This document shows positions 31,709 through 36,026 of a stretch of DNA of 36,026 nt, piece by piece; the first letter of the stretch is position 1; every line of letters starts with the position of its first letter. The notes under the pieces were generated by a model. That model did not search any database. It saw only the letters and a list, made by a program, of their open reading frames with translations, and was not told the origin of the DNA. This DNA is from Lachnospiraceae bacterium (GTDB taxonomy: Bacteria; Bacillota; Clostridia; Lachnospirales; Lachnospiraceae): contig JAFXGP010000096.1 of assembly GCA_017521195.1 (NCBI GenBank), forward strand, positions 1 through 36,026, written 5' to 3'. The translations under genes were made by a program, and so were the position numbers.

Positions 31709-31906
31709 TAAATTCTCCTCCATTTTCTTTTGCAATTCCACTGTAGCAAATAAAAATGGAGGAGTGTTGATTTTTGTCTGTTCGGTCATTTCCCATGTCT
31801 TATCGGTTAATGATAAAATATAATGTCAGGAGTATTTTCCATACGCGTTTCCTCATTCTTCTATAACTTTTCAAAAAATTCTACATTGTTTACTTCACAC
31901 AGTAAA

Positions 31907-32023
31907 TTATACAGCATATCTTCTGACAAAACTCCCCGTTTCAAATCCATAGCTCCAATCAATAATTCCACCAAATTCTTTTACATTACAATATCCCATT
32001 AATGCCAGTCTTTCAGCCGCACC
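31907..32023 (-). pseudogene. Rhodanese-domain remnant (C-terminal fragment)
   Basis: In one frame the minus strand reads GAAERLALMGYCNVKEFGG then IIDW before a run to TAA at 31907-31909. This matches the end of rhodanese domains (AAxxLxxxGYxNVxxFGGIxxW). The part with the active-site Cys is absent. The fragment begins directly after the stop codon of the Gfo/Idh gene with no start codon of its own, so it is a remnant left by a deletion. The rest of 31710-32024 holds only the upstream region of the ABC exporter genes. A second overlapping frame (31861-31980) ends DMLYNLLCEVNNVEFFEKL and may be another remnant. Confidence 0.55.
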
Positions 32024-32024
32024 T

Positions 32025-32987
32025 TTACTTCTTCCGCTTCTGTACTGCTTCCACCACGCGGATAATCTCCACACTCATTTCTTCCGAAAGAACAGGACTC
32101 TCTAAAAGATCTTTTTCAATACATTCTATGGCATGGGTAATTTCACCCTCAAAATCACTTTCCATTTCTACTTCAATTTCTTCTATCACACCATCTTTAT
32201 GAAGATACGCCTTATTTCCTTTCCAATAAGCCGGTATTTCAAAATACCCTTTATCTCCTACTAAAACCGCATTTCCTTTATTTTCTGCCTGATAGAACCA
32301 GTTCGCTCTTACACATCCATAAATGCCATTTTTATAAAAAATATCTGCATCCATCCCAAAATCACATTTATATGCCGGATGTTTTACTGTCTCTGCCTGA
32401 AATTCTTTCATTTTTGAATCCGCATAAAAATGAGCCACACAAATAGGATAAACTCCAATATCGTAGGTGCATCCTCCAAATTCTTCTCCTAACACCCAGT
32501 GGTCATCCGGTAAGCCATCTAATCCGTCACTACAATACTGCGCACGGATGGTATGGAGTTTTCCTATCACACCTTCTGAAATCATCTCTTTTATCTTTTT
32601 ATTTAATGGTGTAAACATGGTTTTTTCTGCTTCCATAAGAAAACATCCCTTTTCTCTTGCCAAAGCAAAAAGCTCTCTTACCTGTTCTTCATTCTTTACC
32701 ATAGGTTTTTCACAAATCACATGCTTTCCATAAGATAAACACAATTTAATCTGTTCATAATGAAGTGTATTTGGTGTACAAATATATACCAAATCTACGT
32801 TAACATCCTTTAACATTTCTTCATAACTTCCATAAAAAACTTGTGAACCATATTTATCTGCAAAACTCTTCGCTTGCTCTAGTCTTCTTGATGCAACAGC
32901 ATAAAGATAAGCTTTTTTACTGCAAAGTACCCCTTTTGCCACACGTTTTGCTATATTTCCAAGGCCTAAAATTGCTATATTTTTCAT
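32025..32987 (-). CDS. Gfo/Idh/MocA family oxidoreductase
   Basis: 320 residues. The N-terminal Rossmann fold (about 1-120) starts MKNIAILGLGNIAKRVAKGV with GxGxxA, and carries VDLVYICTPNTLHYEQ and the hallmark CEKPM (about 93-97). The C-terminal alpha/beta domain (about 125-315) has GGCTYDIGVYPICVAHF, holding the usual D-x3-Y/H region. Members oxidise or reduce sugars, inositols or amino-sugar derivatives with NAD(P). The substrate cannot be inferred and no sugar-pathway neighbour is present. It is complete. Confidence 0.92.
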   Translation of the reverse strand: MKNIAILGLGNIAKRVAKGVLCSKKAYLYAVASRRLEQAKSFADKYGSQVFYGSYEEMLKDVNVDLVYICTPNTLHYEQIKLCLSYGKHVICEKPMVKNEEQVRELFALAREKGCFLMEAEKTMFTPLNKKIKEMISEGVIGKLHTIRAQYCSDGLDGLPDDHWVLGEEFGGCTYDIGVYPICVAHFYADSKMKEFQAETVKHPAYKCDFGMDADIFYKNGIYGCVRANWFYQAENKGNAVLVGDKGYFEIPAYWKGNKAYLHKDGVIEEIEVEMESDFEGEITHAIECIEKDLLESPVLSEEMSVEIIRVVEAVQKRKK

Positions 32988-33128
32988 TCCGATTATCCCT
33001 TCCTTCCCTTTTTGTTAATCATCCCGAATTTCCTCTCTCATCCGACTGTTCTTCACAATCTCTTTCTTTTACAGTTTCTACCCTGTACAATTTCTATTCT
33101 TTACATTCACAAAAAACTTGCCAATATT

Positions 33129-33779
33129 CTATATCTCCAATAAATCCTCTACTTCACATCCAAGTACCCTGGCCAATGCCAGTAGCGTAATTCCTGCCGC
33201 TTTATTAATATCCTTAGCCCTGGTTTCATACTGTTGTATCATCCTTTTATTCACACCGGAACGGCTGCCTAATTCTGCCTGAGAATAACCGCATCTTTTT
33301 CTTATTTTTTGAAGATTCGTTACCGTAATATTTTTTCCCAAAATCTTATCTGCAATTTCTGCAAATTTTTCTTCGGAAGCCTCATGCAAGGCTGGATATA
33401 ATCTTTGTATTTCTTTCATATCCATCCCTTTATATATATCCTGAAATCTTTTTCCTGTAAGCCACTGATAATAAGCTAAAATCCATCCACTCCAATATTC
33501 TTGGTTTCTATCGTATTCAATTTGTATGGGAAATTCTTTTTCTTCCATTCCCGCTTTGCGAAGCACCGCATATACCATTTCGATACCGGATAAACCGCAG
33601 ACAACTTTAGGAGTCCCTTTAGCAAACTCATCTGCCAGTCCACTGGATAAAAAAAGTTTCCAAAACTCATCTATATCTATATGGCAAACATTTACTGCAT
33701 AATCTACCATTTCACCCATATTTTCCATGGCATCTTCCAAATACATTTCATCGTAAGCATATTTCATTTTATTGCTCAC
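33129..33779 (-). CDS. HTH (XRE-like) protein, predicted antitoxin/autoregulator of the DUF3990 pair
   Basis: 216 residues in two parts. The N-terminal part (about 1-120) includes MVDYAVNVCHIDIDEFWKLF and GTPKVVCGLSGIEMVYAVL and resembles the domain that often accompanies DUF3990 genes (DUF3791-like). The C-terminal 62 residues are an XRE helix-turn-helix: NLQKIRKRCGYSQAELG then SRSGVNKRMIQQYETR. The gene overlaps the DUF3990 gene by 11 bases and is translated after it. It is predicted to bind and neutralise the toxin and to repress the operon at the palindromes upstream, as in type II modules. The order toxin-first is the less common one. Confidence 0.85.
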   Translation of the reverse strand: MSNKMKYAYDEMYLEDAMENMGEMVDYAVNVCHIDIDEFWKLFLSSGLADEFAKGTPKVVCGLSGIEMVYAVLRKAGMEEKEFPIQIEYDRNQEYWSGWILAYYQWLTGKRFQDIYKGMDMKEIQRLYPALHEASEEKFAEIADKILGKNITVTNLQKIRKRCGYSQAELGSRSGVNKRMIQQYETRAKDINKAAGITLLALARVLGCEVEDLLEI

Positions 33780-34416
33780 CTTCTTTCATCAAATCCCTTA
33801 TAAAAACACCATCCTCTACCTCATGCTCTAATTCTGACATATAAGTTCTGCGGGCATCTTCATCTCTTCGTTTTCTTTTTATATGGTAAACTTCTCTATC
33901 CACAACCTCATAGCCGGCAAACTTCAATATTTGAAAAGCCTTATCACTTTTCAATACATATTGAATTCCTAATTCTCCTAAATTCATGGCATATTCTAAC
34001 TGTTTTAAACTAATCTGATTATTTACAAAAGCCCTTGCAAAAGAAAAATAAGAATCATCTGCCCGATATCCTATTATAATGTCATATTCACTAATATCGA
34101 TGCCATAATGACTGATTAACCATTCTATTCCCCTTTTCATAATAGGTGATGTAATACGAATCCTGCGGTATTTTAATAAAATTGCAAGCCAATTTAACAC
34201 CGAATATTTTTCCGATGATAAATCTAATATTTTTATCCCGGTCATATCTAATTCATATTTATTCACATACGCAGATATTTCTTCCGTACAAGCCCATTCC
34301 TTTGCCAGTTCTATTTTATCAGTACAATAAAATCCCTGTCCATAATCATTATATATTTTTCCACCACCTAAAAAAGGCTGTCTTATAATATTGTTAGAAC
34401 CATGATACAAAATCAT
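33769..34416 (-). CDS. DUF3990 protein, ADP-ribosyltransferase-fold putative toxin
   Basis: About 215 residues from MILYHGSNN at 34416; AAGGAG lies 10 bases upstream of this ATG but only one base before the first ATG of the frame at 34425. Residues numbered from 34425: YHGS (7-10), DYGQGFYCT (27-35), W44, and the later IIGYRADDSYF (117-127) and GIQYVL (153-158). The H...GxGFY...Q order fits ADP-ribosyltransferase-type NAD-binding folds, with H8, Y33 and Q155 as candidate active residues. No signal peptide is present, so it is intracellular. Together with the overlapping HTH gene it forms a predicted toxin-antitoxin pair. Confidence 0.85.
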   Translation of the reverse strand: MILYHGSNNIIRQPFLGGGKIYNDYGQGFYCTDKIELAKEWACTEEISAYVNKYELDMTGIKILDLSSEKYSVLNWLAILLKYRRIRITSPIMKRGIEWLISHYGIDISEYDIIIGYRADDSYFSFARAFVNNQISLKQLEYAMNLGELGIQYVLKSDKAFQILKFAGYEVVDREVYHIKRKRRDEDARRTYMSELEHEVEDGVFIRDLMKEGEQ

Positions 34417-34477
34417 ACCAGCCATTCTCCTTAAAATATTGTTAAAAATGAATACTCAAATTTTTGCACTTCTTCTA

Positions 34478-34532
34478 TACATCTATAGATGTACTTTTCT
34501 TTCATTATACATCTATAGCTGTATAGTTTCAA
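34478..34532 (-). promoter_or_regulatory. Promoter with twin palindromic operators of the DUF3990-HTH operon
   Basis: Minus strand TTGAAA (34527-34532), 17-base spacer, TATAAT (34504-34509). Palindrome A (34478-34493) is a perfect 16-base TACATCTATAGATGTA just downstream of the start point. Palindrome B (34508-34523) is the same with one changed pair and fills the spacer. Their centres are 30 bases apart, about three helix turns. This is a typical autorepression layout. Confidence 0.8.
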
Positions 34533-34555
34533 CTATTTTAATCATTAAGTTAAAA

Positions 34556-34589
34556 GAGCCACTTCAACCCAGACTGATTGAAGTGACTC
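34556..34589. terminator. Terminator of the MerR gene
   Basis: Arms 34556-34567 and 34578-34589 form a 12-pair stem when read on the minus strand (one G-U), with a 10-base loop and TTTTAACTT after it. It is about 77 bases past the MerR stop and also isolates the DUF3990 promoter. The other strand also has a U-rich stretch (CTCTCTTTTGTT). Confidence 0.75.
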
Positions 34590-34665
34590 CTCTCTTTTGT
34601 TATGTATTTTAAGAACCGTATAAAACTGAACGTTATCATTGTATTCCTAACAATATAACTTTAAT

Positions 34666-35400
34666 TTATTCTGCATTATCGCAATATATTTCTATCGCAT
34701 TTGCTACAAAAACTGCAGTACCTTCCCCTCCATAAGCATCGATATTCGTTGTAAAATCTCCGCCGCCTGAATACATTTTTCCCAGTACACGCAGAATCTT
34801 ATTGGTACAAGTATAAAGATTTTCTGTAATATAGTCTTGTATTCTCTTTACAAGATTCTGTGCCTCATCGGATGCTGGGTCACTATCCTTTATTTCTCCA
34901 GCTTCCTTAAATAACAGCATAAATCTATCTGCTAAGATTTTTTCATCTTCCTCGGTGCGATTCTTCTGTTTTTCTTCCATTTCTTTGTATTCCGATGTGT
35001 TACCGTATAATTCCTTTGCTTGTCTGGAATATTCATCCAGCTTGCTTCTATCAAAAGCCTTAAAATCCATATGTTTTACTCCTAACATTTTTATTCCAAG
35101 TGCAAAGTTTATCAGGTTTTCAATATGTTCCTTCTTCAATCTAAGCAACTCAATCTGTTGTTCCAAAGCTTTACTTCTATTAAAGTCAGGACTACTTATA
35201 ATTACCTTGATATCTTTCAGAGAAAACTCCAATTCACGAAACAGTAGTATGTGTTGAAGGCGCTCCAAATCTGTATCGTCATACAGTCTGTAGCCTGCAT
35301 CTGTGTATCCCGACGGATGTAAAAGACCAATCTTGTCATAATACTGTAGAGTGCGTATACTCACTCCGGCAAGTTTGCTTACTTCATTTACTGTCATCAT
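34666..35400 (-). CDS. MerR-family regulator with TipA-type ligand domain
   Basis: 244 residues. The N-terminal MerR winged helix (about 1-70) reads MTVNEVSKLAGVSIRTLQYYDKIGLLHP, with the characteristic RTLQYYDKIGLL and YRLYDDTDLERLQHILLFRELEFSL. A dimer helix follows (about 75-110). The C-terminal part (about 120-244) resembles the TipAS antibiotic-binding domain: EEDEKILADRFMLLFKEAGE ... NLYTCTNKILRVLGKMYSGGGDFTTNID. Such proteins activate their own gene and export genes on binding peptide antibiotics. AAAGGAGG precedes the start. No exporter gene lies directly downstream. Confidence 0.93.
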   Translation of the reverse strand: MMTVNEVSKLAGVSIRTLQYYDKIGLLHPSGYTDAGYRLYDDTDLERLQHILLFRELEFSLKDIKVIISSPDFNRSKALEQQIELLRLKKEHIENLINFALGIKMLGVKHMDFKAFDRSKLDEYSRQAKELYGNTSEYKEMEEKQKNRTEEDEKILADRFMLLFKEAGEIKDSDPASDEAQNLVKRIQDYITENLYTCTNKILRVLGKMYSGGGDFTTNIDAYGGEGTAVFVANAIEIYCDNAE

Positions 35401-35430
35401 TATTATTTCCTCCTTTGACTTGGTAACTTT

Positions 35431-35461
35431 AGCATAAACTATTACGTAACGTCGGAGTCAA
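35431..35461 (-). promoter_or_regulatory. MerR-type promoter with 19-base spacer
   Basis: Minus strand TTGACT (35456-35461) and TATGCT (35431-35436) are separated by 19 bases. The spacer holds a dyad, ACT...ACGT-T-ACGT...AGT. A 19-base spacer is the hallmark of promoters that MerR activators realign. Confidence 0.75.
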
Positions 35462-35523
35462 TACTAATTCCCCAAAAATGTTAAAAATAAGGCTATGTTA
35501 AACCTGTGTGTTACTAATGAAAA

Positions 35524-35552
35524 GGTGCATATAATTTTCAGCTATATGCACC
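35524..35552 (-). terminator. Terminator after the superoxide reductase gene
   Basis: GGTGCATATA (35524-35533) and TATATGCACC (35543-35552) pair perfectly, with TTTTC on the minus strand. It is 80 bases past the stop. A second, weaker inverted repeat lies between (TTCAGTT/AACTGAA, 35567-35608). Confidence 0.7.
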
Positions 35553-35632
35553 CTCTCATATAAGTATTCAGTTCACCAAATTGGAATTTGTCGCTCCATT
35601 AAACTGAAATTTGTACCTCTATTTGCTATATC

Positions 35633-36001
35633 TTATTTCTTCCATAACCCATGTAAATTGCAGTACTCGTAGGCTGCCACAAATTCTTCTCCATCCACAA
35701 GTTTAAACTCTGCTCTTGGTTTATCTGTATATTCTAATTTAACTTTCTGACTACCTCTTGTTGTTTCAATAGCAATCCACTGAATATAATGTGCTTCTAC
35801 CATTGGATGCTCTACTTCACCAACTTCAACAGTCACCTTGTCTCCATCCACTATTACAACAGGTACATGCTTCTCATGTGCTCCATCACTGGTTCCCGGT
35901 ACAATCTCTGTCATCTTCTGACCACAGCACATAACTGGAACACCTGACTCCTTCACATATTCAATGATATTTCCACAATGCTCACAAATATAATATTTCA
36001 T
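35633..36001 (-). CDS. dfx: Desulfoferrodoxin (superoxide reductase, two-iron type)
   Basis: 122 residues, cytosolic. The N-terminal desulforedoxin domain binds a rubredoxin-like iron through C6, C9, C25 and C26. The catalytic domain has EKH (43-45), H65 in EHPM, H71 in HYIQW, and C114/H117 in CNLHG, the four-histidine, one-cysteine site that reduces superoxide to peroxide without making O2. K44 is the conserved residue that attracts superoxide. Length is typical for the two-iron class. GGGAGG sits 8 bases before the start. No rubredoxin gene is adjacent in the window. Confidence 0.96.
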   Translation of the reverse strand: MKYYICEHCGNIIEYVKESGVPVMCCGQKMTEIVPGTSDGAHEKHVPVVIVDGDKVTVEVGEVEHPMVEAHYIQWIAIETTRGSQKVKLEYTDKPRAEFKLVDGEEFVAAYEYCNLHGLWKK

Positions 36002-36026
36002 ATAAAAAACCTCCCTATTAATAATT

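Noticed and set aside
31709-31789. 27-residue N-terminal extension of the ABC-2 ATPase
   Set aside because: A strong GGAGGAGAA ribosome site precedes the internal ATG at 31708 and the extension does not look like ABC protein sequence.
31709-31860. LytTR boxes upstream of the ABC exporter
   Set aside because: I saw an imperfect GACC/GAAC pattern but no pair of repeats with the expected spacing; not enough to call.
1-36026. CRISPR arrays, tRNA or rRNA genes, prophage or intact insertion sequences
   Set aside because: No regularly spaced repeats, cloverleaf-like segments, transposase or integrase-like frames were seen.

Overview
The window looks like chromosome from a strictly anaerobic, low-GC Firmicute, most likely class Clostridia and probably Lachnospiraceae. 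This is inferred from A+T-rich third positions, strong AGGAGG-type ribosome sites, a group B-type [FeFe] hydrogenase, a desulfoferrodoxin-type superoxide reductase and many clostridial one- and two-gene regulatory modules. No rRNA, tRNA, CRISPR array, intact insertion sequence or prophage was seen. Nearly all genes are on the minus strand; only yeiH (about 6.2-7.2 kb) and a small lipoprotein gene (about 24.3 kb) are on the plus strand.

Layout, left to right. 0-5 kb: an ABC-F ATPase cut by the window edge, a ferredoxin-like [FeFe] hydrogenase with an upstream small integral membrane protein (possible ECF S component), a small soluble protein and a HAD phosphatase. 5-7.2 kb: a LysR regulator divergent from a YeiH-family transporter. 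7.3-9.2 kb: a very A+T-rich two-gene unit, an OLD/AAA-type ATPase followed 10 bases later by a protein with a PD-(D/E)XK-like signature; this is the best candidate for an undescribed system, probably defence. 9.3-14.6 kb: housekeeping and transport genes (YjjG-type HAD nucleotidase, DUF1311-like lipoprotein, HD-domain nucleotidase, paired short chromate transporters, Na/Pi cotransporter). 14.6-16.9 kb: a 47-residue membrane protein, an unknown small membrane protein with a good promoter, and a MATE exporter.

16.9-22.5 kb: an ECF sigma factor with its zinc-finger anti-sigma factor, an orphan gene preceded by highly structured DNA, and a BlaI/BlaR1-type pair whose membrane protease carries a large non-penicillin-binding outer domain. 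22.6-24.7 kb: an SDR oxidoreductase, a VUT/YhhQ-type (queuosine precursor) transporter and a small lipoprotein. 24.8-28.8 kb: a GntR (YtrA-type) regulated ABC operon with a consensus promoter and two 24-bp operator palindromes. 28.9-31.7 kb: a cysteine-rich protein and a LytTR/DUF3021/ABC-2 exporter cluster. 32-33 kb: a Gfo/Idh/MocA oxidoreductase followed directly by a rhodanese remnant. 33.1-34.5 kb: a DUF3990 (ADP-ribosyltransferase-fold) plus HTH pair with two palindromes over its promoter, an apparent toxin-antitoxin module. 34.7-36 kb: a TipA-like MerR regulator with the diagnostic 19-bp promoter spacer, and superoxide reductase.

How the parts work together: several units pair a sensor or regulator with an exporter or membrane target (sigma/anti-sigma, BlaI/M56, GntR-ABC, LytTR-ABC, MerR), which fits envelope or drug stress responses. 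The hydrogenase and superoxide reductase point to anaerobic redox balance and oxygen defence. Two accessory islets, at 7.3-9.2 kb and 33.1-34.5 kb, look like conflict systems.
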